Origin: Roseiarcus sp963835885
GTDB lineage: Bacteria > Pseudomonadota > Alphaproteobacteria > Rhizobiales > Beijerinckiaceae
DNA: 64,000 nt
Direction: 5' to 3'
Assembly (NCBI GenBank): GCA_963835885.1
Contig: CAWIHF010000015.1
Location: forward strand, 186,001 to 250,000
Part shown: positions 1 to 9,052 of the stretch, in pieces
Numbering within the stretch: the first letter of the stretch is position 1
Layout of the letters: each line of letters starts with the position of its first letter
Made by a program: the position numbers and the translations under genes
The notes under the pieces: generated by a model
The model's input: only the letters and a program-made list of their open reading frames with translations
What the model was told of the DNA's origin: nothing
The model's database searches: none

Positions 1-38
1 CGCTTTTCCTTCGAATGAGAAGCGCAAGACTGGGCGTT

Positions 39-285
39 TCAGGCAAGGGCTTCCTCGTAGAGTGCGACGAACTCGCCGATCGTACGGGGAAAGCGCGCCT
101 CCTCGGCCGAGCCGAGCGGATCGCGGCCGGTAATGTCCTCGAGGCGCGCCACAAGTATCGCGAAGCAAAGCGAGTCGAGCCCCGAATTCGTGGAGCGAAA
201 GATCGTCCGTCAGCGGCGCCAGGGTCTTTTTCTGGTTCGCGGCGACAGTGCGAATTTCGTCGAGAATAGTCGCCTTCAAGGACAT
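39..285 (-). pseudogene. acyl carrier protein, frameshifted
   Basis: Read on the minus strand from ATG at 285, the product is a small acidic protein that in one frame up to LHEFG and the next frame from LDSLCF gives the phosphopantetheine attachment motif (G)LDSL, with Ser as the 4'-phosphopantetheine site, and ends IGEFVALYEEALA. About 82 residues is the usual ACP/PCP length. The break is one extra C in the run CCCC at 180-183, exactly at the motif, so this may be a sequencing indel. As a carrier protein it would hold acyl or aminoacyl thioesters for a partner enzyme. It lies downstream of the diiron-protein gene and MetA-like gene on the same strand, which suggests a small biosynthetic operon that continues past the left edge. 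Confidence 0.7.
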
Positions 286-396
286 GATGCCCCCCCTTGC
301 CTCAAGTCTCGAAGTCTACTCTCCGGAGCGGCGCACCGCGCAAGGTGCGCCGCTTCCGTAAATCGTGAGGCCGGGCTTCACCGACGGCGGAACGGA

Positions 397-1047
397 TCAC
401 GCGGCGAGGCGCGGCGCCGCTGCGACGAGGATGTTCCGGAACGCTTCCCACAAGGGAAGAATGCGGTCGTCCGCGACCAGATGACGGCACAAGCCGCCGT
501 GCTCGCCGCTGTCCAGTTTAATGTGTTCGACGAGGAAATGACGGAATGCGCCGAGCGAGGGTTCATCCCAATCTCTGGCTGTCAGCATTGCGCCAAAGAC
601 TTTCTCCAGTCCGCCATCTTCATAGCTCGACAGACTCATCGCCCTTGTGACGGAGTTGAACTGTTTGACCTCCGCAAGGTATGCGCGGCCCAGGCTCTCG
701 ATCCTCATCCGCGTATTCCGGTCGAGGCTCGACATGGCGACGGTGCGCCGCATGAACTCGTCGTGGTTCATTTTCTCCCCCGGTTTGGCGACGCCCGGAT
801 AGGGAGACAGGTTGTCCGTGTCGCATTCCCCATGGCGGAGCTCGATGAGCTTCGGATCCGAGGGATAGAGTTCGCAGGCGATGTCGACGGCTTCGACGAA
901 TTGCACCGAGAAATAGTAGTAAGCGGCGCAGGCCGCCATCAGTTCATCGCGCGTCAGTTCCGGCCAGTTGAGACTCTCGATCTCATCGATGACCTTTAGG
1001 TAACGATCGACAGTCTTGTGGTAACGATCAATGGTCTGGACATTCAT
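397..1047 (-). CDS. haem-oxygenase-like diiron-type protein
   Basis: 216-residue soluble, mostly helical protein. The C-terminal half carries HFLVEHIKLDSGEHGGL, the H-x3-D/E-x2-H pattern seen in haem-oxygenase-like diiron oxidases and DUF3050-type proteins; an earlier WPELTRDELMAACAAYYYFS helix could supply further ligands. ATG at 1047 is preferred over the upstream ATG at 1101 because AAGGAG lies 9 nt before it. Members of this fold often act on carrier-protein-bound or free amino or fatty acids in natural-product pathways. The adjacent ACP fits that, but substrate and reaction are inference. No signal peptide or membrane segment is visible. It could instead be a TenA/PqqC-like protein without metal. 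Confidence 0.6.
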   Translation of the reverse strand: MNVQTIDRYHKTVDRYLKVIDEIESLNWPELTRDELMAACAAYYYFSVQFVEAVDIACELYPSDPKLIELRHGECDTDNLSPYPGVAKPGEKMNHDEFMRRTVAMSSLDRNTRMRIESLGRAYLAEVKQFNSVTRAMSLSSYEDGGLEKVFGAMLTARDWDEPSLGAFRHFLVEHIKLDSGEHGGLCRHLVADDRILPLWEAFRNILVAAAPRLAA

Positions 1048-1205
1048 GGCTTCCGACTCCTTCGCATAGTACGCAGTCACGACTTTAGTAGATATTCCCA
1101 TAAGTTCGTCTACAGATAACCCCAGATACTTTATCTACTCAGTCCGGTTTCGCGTTCCTTCAAGAATAATTTCATGATTAAGGAAAAGGCGCGCCGCCTC
1201 CAGGT

Positions 1206-2219
1206 TCAAGTTTCCTGGTAAGCCGCCACCCTCGCCCGCCTGGGCTCAATCTCCGGCGCCCAGGCGTCGCGGGACGAGACCGCGATCATGTTGATCCAAC
1301 TGCGGAAAAACGAAAGCGAGGCGCCGCGCCATTGCGGCTCGGCGGGCGCCAGCGCATCGATTCTCGAAAGGTCCTCCAGGCAACTTGGATCTTTGCGCGC
1401 CTGGAGCTCCAACGCGTCCAGTTCCGCCTCTGCATCGGCGGTGAAATATCCTTTCGGCCTCGCGGGGCCTCTGTCCGTTTCCCGCCGCAAGTACCGGCCC
1501 ATATCGCGGCGGTACTCTCGCGCCAGCGAATTGGCGTCATACTCCGGATGGCCCTGCAGGAAGATGAACCGGCTGCCGAAGGATTTCGTGAAACTGTCCA
1601 CGCCATGCTCAGGCGAACTGGTCAAGACGTCATAGCCGGCGCGCTCGAGGTCGCTCTGCGACAAGCCATTGTATCGAGAATGCGGAATGAGGCGGGCGCG
1701 CCCTTGCTTGCCCACAAAGGAATGATCCCGCTGAGCCGGGAATGAGAAAACGCCCGTGCATTTCTCTTTCAACGGCCGCCGCTCAACGCCGTCGAGATGC
1801 AAGACCGCCGCGTGGGCCGCGAGGCACGATAGAATTGTCGAGGCGGTGTGGTCCTTCGCCCAGTCGATCAGTTCGATCAATTCTTCCCAGTAGCTCTCGT
1901 CGCTCAGGCGCGCCGCACGCGGCTGCGCCCCGGTAATGATGAGAGCGTCCAGTTCGCCGTCCATCGCCGCGCTCGCCGGCTCGTAGCGCGATCTGATGTA
2001 CTCCAACGCGCGGGGCGAGCGCGGCGTGCGCTTCAGAGCGAACAGGCGCAATTCGACATCGATGTCGTCGGAAGAGGCGCCAATCAGGTCGCTGAATTGG
2101 CGTTCCGTTACTTTCAGCGCCTCGTCGCCCATATTGTTGACCAAACCAATGGTCACAGTTGCGCGCTCCGGGCGTGGCTCAGACCGCAGTCTCGATCTCG
2201 TTGGATGCTCGAAGCCCAT
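1206..2219 (-). CDS. MetA-family homoserine O-acyltransferase homologue
   Basis: 337 residues from ATG at 2219; the frame stays open to a TTG at 2327, and no clear ribosome site decides between them. It matches the class-I-amidotransferase-like homoserine trans-acylase family: NNMGDEALKVTERQF (NLMP-type region), LIITGAQPRAARLSDESYW, STILSCLAAHAA with the nucleophile Cys, PHSRYNGL, and GHPEYDANSLAREYRRD with catalytic His/Glu. Canonical MetA makes O-succinyl- or O-acetylhomoserine for methionine. A MetY gene lies divergently about 2 kb away, which supports a methionine role, but it also shares strand and spacing with the diiron protein and ACP, so a role on another substrate is possible. The C-terminal 70 residues after the GHPEYD region are longer than in the minimal family. 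Confidence 0.7.
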   Translation of the reverse strand: MGFEHPTRSRLRSEPRPERATVTIGLVNNMGDEALKVTERQFSDLIGASSDDIDVELRLFALKRTPRSPRALEYIRSRYEPASAAMDGELDALIITGAQPRAARLSDESYWEELIELIDWAKDHTASTILSCLAAHAAVLHLDGVERRPLKEKCTGVFSFPAQRDHSFVGKQGRARLIPHSRYNGLSQSDLERAGYDVLTSSPEHGVDSFTKSFGSRFIFLQGHPEYDANSLAREYRRDMGRYLRRETDRGPARPKGYFTADAEAELDALELQARKDPSCLEDLSRIDALAPAEPQWRGASLSFFRSWINMIAVSSRDAWAPEIEPRRARVAAYQET

Positions 2220-2561
2220 CACACTGTCGTTTCGTTTGTTCAGCCGCACCAGACCTGCGGCAACAAGCAACCGCCTCCGGTCGGAAGCGCATTGGATCTG
2301 CGCGCCTTCCGTCGCTGCCCACCACAACCGATTTTACCGTTAGAGGCGGCGAGTCCCCGTCGCACTCCAATTCATCCCAACTCCCTCATGCCATAACTGA
2401 CCGATGTCCGTCAACATATTTTCAACCTCCCGGGTTGTGTTCTCTATCTATCAAACCTGGCCTTTGTCCCTGCGCGGGTAGTCCTGACCGGTTGTGACAA
2501 CCGAGAGAATTGCGTTAACCCCCTTCATACCCTTTCGGAGGCGACCCGCTCTTTGACGATC

Positions 2562-2614
2562 GGCTCTGACTTTGACAGCCTCGAGGATCGAAGAAGGCGC
2601 CCCGCGTCAGAGCC
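2562..2614. repeat. 9-bp inverted repeat in the intergenic region 2220-2668
   Basis: GGCTCTGAC at 2562-2570 and its exact complement GTCAGAGCC at 2606-2614 are separated by 35 bp. They lie upstream of the MetA-like gene and just outside the insertion sequence. It could be an operator or the stem of a leader RNA (methionine genes in alphaproteobacteria often have SAM-responsive leaders), but no SAM-II consensus was recognised. Nothing else was seen in 2220-2668. Confidence 0.35.
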
Positions 2615-2668
2615 AACAGGATCCTGCCGGGGACAGTTGAAACCTAGATCAATCCGGCGCAAGCATTG

Positions 2669-4088
2669 CAGCAATTCTAAATGTCGGCCGTGGCGAGGGT
2701 CCTATTCGTTTTTTTGGGTTGTGAGGAGGTGGGGTGGGATTATGAAGGTGGCGAGGGCTTCGAGGAGATCGGACCAGGCGGGGAAGACCGCCAGGGTCGT
2801 CAGGGTTGCAAGATAAGCAAAGAAGCTCGTTCGCTTTTCCGCCGCCTCTCTCGCTTTTCGCCAGGGCGGTTCGAGAAGGTCGAGAACCGTATGCCAGGCG
2901 AAGGCGAGCAAGTTGAGCGCGGCGAGCGTCATGGCCAGATTGGTCTCGCCGTGCCCGAAATTGTGTTCAAGCTCGTAGCCGTTGTTTTTCAGGACGTTGA
3001 AGCCTTCGTTCTCGATCTTCCACCTTGCGCGGCCGCAAGCGGCGATCTCGGCGACGTTGCTCTTGGCGACCGGCAGCGAGGTAACGAAGGCCGTCTTGTA
3101 TGTGACTGCGCCCTTGGCGTTGAGGCTGTCGAGGCCGATCCAGTTGACCAGCACGGCGTCCTTGCCGTCGCGCAGCGGAACCTTCTCGACGAACCGGTAG
3201 CGATGCGTCTGGCGCGTCTTGCCTTTGCGGACTTGGACCTCATGACGCGCGAGTTCGGCTCCATCGATGAAGTCGTAGAGCGCCTTGTGCGAGGTCTCCT
3301 TGCAGGTGAAGATGAAATCGTCGCCATTGTCCGCGAGCGTCTCGACCACGCTCTGGCAGGCGAACAGATCGTCGCCCAGATACACCGGTCGCAGGGGCTT
3401 CAGGCGCGCGCCGTGCTGCATGAGCCAGCGTTTGACCGCGTTGCGCTCGCAGTCCTGCTTCTCGGCGCCGTCCTGTTTGACGATGAACTCCGGCGCGAGC
3501 GGGACCACCTTGGAATGTCCCGGCGCGACAACCGTCGCGCACAGCATGGAATGATAGCTTTCGACCTTGCCGTTGCTGCGCTTGCGCGTCTGGCAATGCG
3601 GGCAGGCGATCCTCTGGCTGCAAAAATACTCGGTCCCGTCGAGGGCCACGAGCGCTCGACCGCCCAGCCGGCCGAAAGCCTCGCGCATCGCCGGTTCGAG
3701 CAGCAGACGCTCCGTGTCCTCGAAGCAGGGCGAAAGAAGAGCAGGATCCGCACCGTCGAGCATGTCCCTGATATAATTGTCCGAAGGGATCTTCTCGATG
3801 CCGAAAAGGGTTTGGCAGTTCGACCGTCCCTGACCTTTCTCCAGCCGACGCTGAAAGGACAGAAAAGACGCGCTCTGCATGAAAAACATCGCGAAGGCCG
3901 ACAGACCGAAATCCGCCATCGCAATATTGCCGCTCCGCCCCTTGCGAGGGTCCGGAAACGCCTTACAAACCGCCTTCAGGCCAGACAAAAGCGACGCCAA
4001 GATCTCCATCCCCAGCGTGAATCATGTTTCCGCTGATTTGGGAATCCCCCAGCGAAAAAATCCTCCCGACGCTCTTTTAGAATTGGCT
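2669..4088 (-). mobile_element. complete insertion sequence with 10-bp target duplication
   Basis: The direct repeat GCAAGCATTG stands at 2659-2668 and again at 4089-4098, and imperfect terminal inverted repeats lie immediately inside it (AGCAATTCTAAA at 2670-2681; complement of AGCCAATTCTAAAA at 4075-4088). The element is about 1.42 kb with one transposase gene filling it. The intact duplication and open gene indicate a recent insertion. It separates the MetA-like gene from the divergent metY gene and so may alter their promoters. A related, decayed copy lies at 60.8-61.2 kb. Confidence 0.8.
2702..4009 (-). CDS. DDE transposase of the insertion sequence
   Basis: 435-residue transposase, intact. 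The N-terminus has the FPDPRKGRSGN and FGLSAFAMFFMQSASFL segments typical of ISNCY/IS4-like enzymes. Probable catalytic residues are Asp in ALDGTEYF, Asp in YLGDDLF and Glu in RARWKIENEGFN. A CPHC pair occurs after the first Asp. Start ATG at 4009 and the stop lie close to the element's inverted repeats. The family assignment (ISNCY versus IS4) is by recognition only. An antisense reading frame of 451 codons on the plus strand is a codon-bias shadow. Confidence 0.85.
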   Translation of the reverse strand: MEILASLLSGLKAVCKAFPDPRKGRSGNIAMADFGLSAFAMFFMQSASFLSFQRRLEKGQGRSNCQTLFGIEKIPSDNYIRDMLDGADPALLSPCFEDTERLLLEPAMREAFGRLGGRALVALDGTEYFCSQRIACPHCQTRKRSNGKVESYHSMLCATVVAPGHSKVVPLAPEFIVKQDGAEKQDCERNAVKRWLMQHGARLKPLRPVYLGDDLFACQSVVETLADNGDDFIFTCKETSHKALYDFIDGAELARHEVQVRKGKTRQTHRYRFVEKVPLRDGKDAVLVNWIGLDSLNAKGAVTYKTAFVTSLPVAKSNVAEIAACGRARWKIENEGFNVLKNNGYELEHNFGHGETNLAMTLAALNLLAFAWHTVLDLLEPPWRKAREAAEKRTSFFAYLATLTTLAVFPAWSDLLEALATFIIPPHLLTTQKNE

Positions 4089-4162
4089 GCAAGCATTGAC
4101 TCGGCGATTGCTTTGCAGCGGATGCTTTCGCTTCTTGCAGCGGTCGGACCGAGGGCGCGCGC

Positions 4163-5466
4163 ATGCACAGAGAAACGATTTCCATCCACGGCGGCTTTAC
4201 TTTCGATCCCGCGACCAAAGCGGTTGCGCCGCCCATCTACCAGAACGTCGCCTATGAATTCGCCAGCGCGGACGAGGGCGCGGCGCTGTTCAATTTGGAA
4301 ATCCCAGGCTTTCGCTACAGCCGGATCGCCAATCCAACCACGGACATATTGGAGAAACGGATTGCGCAGCTCGAAGGCGGAGTTGCGGCGCTCGCCGTCG
4401 CATCGGGCCAGGCGGCGCTCGCCTACGCCTTTCTGACGCTGGCCGACCGCGGCGGAAGCATTGTCTCCCCGCCACAACTCTATGGCACGACGCACACCTT
4501 GCTCGCCCACACCTTGAGGCGCCAGGGCATTGAGGCGCGCTTCGCCCCGAGCGACCGCGCCGCGGATATTGCGCCTCTCGTCGACGAAACGACGCGGGCG
4601 ATCTTTTGTGAGTCCGTCGGCAATCCGGCAGGCAACGTCTGCGACATTGAAGCCTTGGCTGAAATCGCGCACGCCCATGGGCTGCCGCTGATTGTCGACA
4701 ATACCGTGGCGACGCCGATCCTTCTGCGGCCGATCGAACACGGGGCGGATATTGTCGTCCACTCCCTGACCAAATTCATGGGCGGCCATGGCGTCGCGAT
4801 GGGCGGTGCGATTGTCGATTCAGGCCGGTTTGACTGGGCGTCCCAGGCGTCAGCGGTTTCCCATGTTTTGCGAGCCGGACGAATCTATCACGGGCTCGTT
4901 TACGCCGACCGTTTCGGGCGCGAGGCCTTCCTCGCCCGCGCGCGCGGCGTCTACCAGCGCACCACCGGAGCCGTGCTGGCGCCGATGAGCGCGTTCCTGA
5001 TCCTGCAGGGCATCGAGACGGTCGCTCTCCGCATGGAGCGTCATGTCGAAAACGCTCGTCGAGGTCGCTCATTTCCTGCGCGCCGATCCGCGGCGTTGCG
5101 CGGGTCGATTATGTCGGGTTCCCCGACAGCCCCTATCACGAACTCGCGCAAAAATATCTCGGCGGCCGGGCGCCCTCGCTCCTCACCTTCGGCGTCAGCG
5201 GCGGTTTCGAGGCCGCCAAGGCCTTTTATGACGCGTTGAAGTTGATCAAGCGTCTGGTCAACATCGGCGACACCCGCACCCTCTGCTGCCATCCGGCTTC
5301 GACGACCCACCGACAAATGACCCCCGACCAGCAGCTCCGAGCCGGCATCAGCGCTGAAACCATTCGGCTCAGCGTCGGAATTGAACACGCGCAGGATATC
5401 ATCGAGGATCTGGACCAAGCCTTGCGGGCAGCCGCGTCGGCCGCGCCTCGAAGCGCGACCAGATAG
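4163..5466 (+). pseudogene. metY: O-acetylhomoserine sulfhydrylase (MetY), two frame breaks
   Basis: PLP-dependent Cys/Met-metabolism enzyme that would make homocysteine from O-acetylhomoserine and sulfide. Visible: HGGFTFDPATKAVAPPIYQ near the start, SGQAALAYAF, LPLIVDNTVATP, and the PLP-lysine motif VHSLTKFMGGHG. The frame is intact to HVEN near 5053, then must shift to read LVEVAHFLRADP, and shift again near 5090 to give VDYVGFPDSPYHELAQKYLGG and the family C-terminus TLCCHPASTTHRQMTP...IEDLDQAL, ending at 5466. All pieces are conserved, so the breaks are young or are sequence errors. The gene is divergent from the MetA-like gene, with the IS in between. Confidence 0.8.
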
Positions 5467-6659
5467 AGGTGCACGGGTCTCACCGCGCGTACTTTGAAGT
5501 CCTCATGGCCGCTGAGCAGTAGTTCCAACTGCCATCCCGGCTCCGTCGTTGAAGCTGATCCACAATGGACATGACAGGCAGAAGGGCGAGTGCGTCTCCA
5601 TTTGGGATACTCGCTGACCTCAATCTCGGGGCGAGCCGGGCCTTAGCGTTTGTTTCAAAAGTCATGGAGCTCATCCTGAGTTGGTCGCCGGCGGCGTGGC
5701 CGCGCGAGGGCCGTCCCGGACGCCTCGAGGGCGGCGGAGCGCCATGGAGCCGACGCCACGTTGGACGACGATCCAAGCCAGGGAAAATTCCGCCAAAGGC
5801 CCCGGAAGCCGGAGCAAAGCCAGGGGAAGCCAAAGCAAAGCAAAACTGTTCCATGAATTGTGGTTTTTCAACCACTTAGGCCGGAATCCAAATTGTTTTT
5901 CCGCTCGGCTCGCGCCTCGCCGGCCGCCTCGTCCATCGGCCTGCCGCCGGCCCCGTCCATCGGCGGCAGCCGCCCCCCGGCCAATCCTTGCCCCATGGGA
6001 CCCCGCGCGATCTCGTCATTGGCGAGAGCCCCCGCGGCGCCGGGCCACAGGCGTCGAGACGTCGCTTGACGGCCAGCGCCCCGATTTTCGTCCATGCCTG
6101 CCTCGCTCAATACGTCCGCCCCCGGATGTCTGTCCAGGATTATGTTCGCTATATGTTCTTTTGGCAAAACAATTTTCCAAAATGATTTTCAAGCCGGCCT
6201 TGCCGGCCCCCCGCTGACGAGGCTCGCGTAAAAGCCAATCGAGATCGGCCGCGAAGGTCGTGGGCTTACGCGCGCTTTGTCGCGTTCCAAATGGCCGAGG
6301 TCGCGAAGAACCTGTTCGCCTAATTCTACGAATGATCGCCGACCCGCTGCGCACTAAAGTTCCAGGGCGACTGGAACTGTCGCGCAAGGCGCCCCTTTGC
6401 GAAAGGCCCCTTCGGCGCCGCAGGACCAGGGCGGCGACTCGGTGCCGCCCCGCGTCGAGTGCGATGCATGGTGAGCACGCAAGCGGACAGCTCTCGACAG
6501 CGCGGATATCGTGTTTCCCGACCCGGACGATGGCGTCGGCGGGAAAAACGCGAAGGACGCAACCTTCTCCGAAATTCGGTTGTTTCGGGAACCAGCCAGG
6601 GCTATTGTCTTCATCACTGTGAATAAACTCCGAAACTTGACCCCACTATCGCAATTAAT
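5467..6659. other. about 1.2 kb without a recognisable gene
   Basis: Several overlapping open frames exist on both strands, but none has recognisable motifs, a convincing start, or consistent codon use. The stretch is likely decayed sequence between metY and the IS110 remnant. Confidence 0.5.
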
Positions 6660-6893
6660 TCAGAGACTTGCTGCGTCGATCGGCGTTCGGACCCCAGGCC
6701 ACGTAACAGTTAGTTCGCGCGCCCAAAAGTGCGCCCCGCCGCAAGCCTCCATTCTGACCAGGCAGGGCTTCAGCCCGCCAAAAACCTTCAGCGCCCCGCC
6801 CGCGACAGTCCGCTTGCGGAGCGTGACGATCCCCGCCGCGTCGACGCCGTGGATCTCAATGACGCCCGGCTCCTCTGTGAGCGATAGCAACAA
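6660..6893 (-). pseudogene. IS110-family transposase, N-terminal remnant
   Basis: About 77 codons reading IEIHGVDAAGIVTLRKR, then a segment with PCLVRMEACGGAHFWAREL. This matches the N-terminal DEDD-type domain of IS110/IS1111 transposases (usual form PCLVGMEAC..HHWARE). Everything after the first roughly 75 residues is missing, so it is a dead fragment. It lies just upstream of the sulfotransferase gene. Confidence 0.7.
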
Positions 6894-6956
6894 CCATCAC
6901 TCTGGCACATCAGATGCCGTAAGAGGGGCCGTCCACCCCATCAGCAAAGCAAGTCG

Positions 6957-8000
6957 ATGACGCGGCGCAAGCCCAATCTATTCCTGATCGGCGCGATGAA
7001 GGCCGGCACCCATTATCTGCGGAAGCTTCTGAACGCGCATCCGGACATCTTCATGTGCGAGCCCGACGAACCGAGCTACTTCGTCGACCCGCGGGATCTC
7101 AGGCGGATCTATCCGGAGATGTGGCGGCAGAGATTGTGGCGGAGCGAAGAACGGTATCTGGAGCTGTTCAGGCCTGCCGGCGACGCTCCGATCCTGGGCG
7201 AGGCTAGCACTAGCTACACGAAGCTGCCGCTGGCGCCGGGGGTGGTGGAACGGATCGCCGCCTTCAACCCCGACGCCCGCTTCATTTACCTGCTCCGCGA
7301 CCCGGTCGAGCGAGCCATCAGCCATTATTGGCACATGGTTCGGCACCACGCCGAACGCCGGCCGATCGCCGACGCGTTTAGGCGCGATGCGCAATTCGTC
7401 GCGTACAGCCACTACGCGATGCAGCTCAGGCCTTACCTGGAGCGCTTCGGCCCCGACCGGATCGCGGTAGTGATCCACAAGCGGCTCATCGCCGATCCGG
7501 TGGGCGTGATGCGCGGCCTATATGAGTGGCTAGAAGTCGATGCGGCGATCGACCCGTCCGGCTTCGCCGACCCCGAGAACGTAGCCCCAGATATTGTCAG
7601 GATGGCGGGCTGGGGCGGCGTCCCGCGACGGCTGCGTCAGGCGCCGCAGTTGCGAGGCGCCATCGAGAGGCTTCCGTCAGCGGTCCAGCGCACGTTGCGC
7701 CGCCTGACCATGCGGGAGGTAAGCCGGCGCGCCATCGACACGACGGAGGCCGTGGCGTTCCTGCGGCCCCAGCAGCTGCGGCAGACGGAGGAGTTGGCGC
7801 AGTTGCTCGGCTGCAGCTTTCCGGAATGGACGACGCTGTATGGCAGGCCCTCGCAGGGGCCGCTGACTGGCGTTGGCTTGCCTTCGCAGGGGCCGCCGCC
7901 GGGGTGTTTGGGCGCTGGCGCTGCAGGTGATGGTGCAGAGGGTCGCCGAGGTCGGCATCGCTTGGACGTCAGTGCCGCTGCGCTTCGCCCACCCCTTTAA
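6957..8000 (+). CDS. PAPS-dependent sulfotransferase
   Basis: 347 residues. FLIGAMKAGTHYL (residues 9-21) is the 5'-phosphosulfate loop and YLLRDPVERAISHYWH (about 116-131) the 3'-phosphate motif, so it should transfer sulfate from PAPS to a carbohydrate, lipid or small molecule. DEPSYFVDP fits bacterial Stf0/heparan-type enzymes. Starts at ATG 6957 without a strong ribosome site. The last about 50 residues after TTLYGRPSQG are Gly/Pro/Arg-rich and unlike the family, which suggests a late frameshift or 3' truncation. It converges with the acyltransferase gene with a 4-bp overlap. Its position beside an NRPS, GT2 and acyltransferase suggests tailoring of a secreted glycolipid or peptide (inference). 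Confidence 0.8.
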   Translation: MTRRKPNLFLIGAMKAGTHYLRKLLNAHPDIFMCEPDEPSYFVDPRDLRRIYPEMWRQRLWRSEERYLELFRPAGDAPILGEASTSYTKLPLAPGVVERIAAFNPDARFIYLLRDPVERAISHYWHMVRHHAERRPIADAFRRDAQFVAYSHYAMQLRPYLERFGPDRIAVVIHKRLIADPVGVMRGLYEWLEVDAAIDPSGFADPENVAPDIVRMAGWGGVPRRLRQAPQLRGAIERLPSAVQRTLRRLTMREVSRRAIDTTEAVAFLRPQQLRQTEELAQLLGCSFPEWTTLYGRPSQGPLTGVGLPSQGPPPGCLGAGAAGDGAEGRRGRHRLDVSAAALRPPL

Positions 8001-9004
8001 ACTCGCATTGCCACCGGAGGCGGTCGGTCCGCAACCGATGTCGAAAACCTCGAGCTTAGAATTCGGCCGATCGGACGTTCGACGTAAAAATGAACGCAAA
8101 TGCCGACCAGTAGTGCGGCCAAGACGATGGGGACGCCAAGATGGGGAACATGAAAGTTAAGAGCGTGGAAAACGACAAAGTTAAGAGCGTAGAACACGAG
8201 TAAGTGAGTCAAATAGATCGAGTATGATGCATCCCCCAGAAGGCGAGGGATGCGCCATCGGGCGGTCGCAAGTGCGCCGCGATCGGAAAGGGCGGCCCCT
8301 GCTACAATTAAGGCAGCAGGCAGTCCCCAGCCAAGGGCCAGATAACCGGCGTAGACTCTGTCGGGTGTAGGGTGATGCGAAAGAGAGAATATGGCTAGTA
8401 TGAGCACGCCGAGGCCGAACACGCCCATTCCCATCTTGGGAGATAGCGTTTTTCCTAATTCGTAAGCGTAGGCGATCGCCAATCCAAAGACAAATTCTAA
8501 AATGAGCGGATTGGTCCAATAAATAAAGGCTGCTTTTGTTGGCTTGGTTGCCAGACCAAGCAATATCAGGGCGCTCAATGTCACGACAATTGCAGGCAAG
8601 CCATATTTTCGGGGAAGCATCAAACCGACGGCGAACACGATATAAAAGAACATTTCAAAGTTCAGCGTCCATCCTGGCGGCAAGACCGTGTGAATGCTTC
8701 CGCCATCACTTCTTATGGGAACGAACAATACTGAGGCGACTAAAGACTTTAGTTCGCCTCCGGGCCAAAACACAAGCGCGGTGCACAACCAATAGAGCGG
8801 CGCTATGCGCAATATACGTCGCTTCAAGAAAAGGATGGCCGCCCCGGTTAGCCCAAAGACATTCCGGTTTGTGTGAAACATTATGAAGCCGGAAATAACG
8901 AAGAAAATATCTACACCGGCTGATCCAATCTGGAACCTGAAAACGTGAAACAGCACCACCATCACTGCGGCGACGCCACGTAAGACTTGAATTGAGGAAA
9001 GCAT
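7997..9004 (-). CDS. ExoZ/OafA-like membrane O-acyltransferase
   Basis: 335 residues, acyltransferase-3 family. It opens with SIQVLRGVAAVMVVLFHV, including the conserved RG and H of helix 1, followed by IFFVISGFIMFH and FLKRRILRIAPLYWL, with about ten hydrophobic helices. Such inner-membrane proteins acetylate or succinylate EPS, LPS or Nod-factor sugars. GGGAG lies a few bases before ATG at 9004. Same strand as and downstream of the GT2 and NRPS genes, with only 48 bp to the GT2 stop, so probably in one operon. Substrate is not predictable. Confidence 0.85.
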   Translation of the reverse strand: MLSSIQVLRGVAAVMVVLFHVFRFQIGSAGVDIFFVISGFIMFHTNRNVFGLTGAAILFLKRRILRIAPLYWLCTALVFWPGGELKSLVASVLFVPIRSDGGSIHTVLPPGWTLNFEMFFYIVFAVGLMLPRKYGLPAIVVTLSALILLGLATKPTKAAFIYWTNPLILEFVFGLAIAYAYELGKTLSPKMGMGVFGLGVLILAIFSLSHHPTPDRVYAGYLALGWGLPAALIVAGAALSDRGALATARWRIPRLLGDASYSIYLTHLLVFYALNFVVFHALNFHVPHLGVPIVLAALLVGICVHFYVERPIGRILSSRFSTSVADRPPPVAMRV

Positions 9005-9052
9005 ACAACTCCCGAACGCGCTTCCTATGTTTGCTTTAGCATGGCCGTCGGC

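Noticed and set aside
133..999. 288-codon plus-strand frame across the ACP and diiron-protein genes
   Set aside because: Antisense to two recognisable genes; composition typical of a codon-bias shadow.
2681..4036. 451-codon open frame antisense to the transposase
   Set aside because: Mirror of a real high-GC gene; no motifs, and the transposase on the other strand is convincing.
4030..4065. Possible SAM-II riboswitch-like stretch (CTGATTTGG ... AGCGAAAAA) before metY
   Set aside because: It lies inside the insertion sequence and lacks the pseudoknot partner; chance resemblance.
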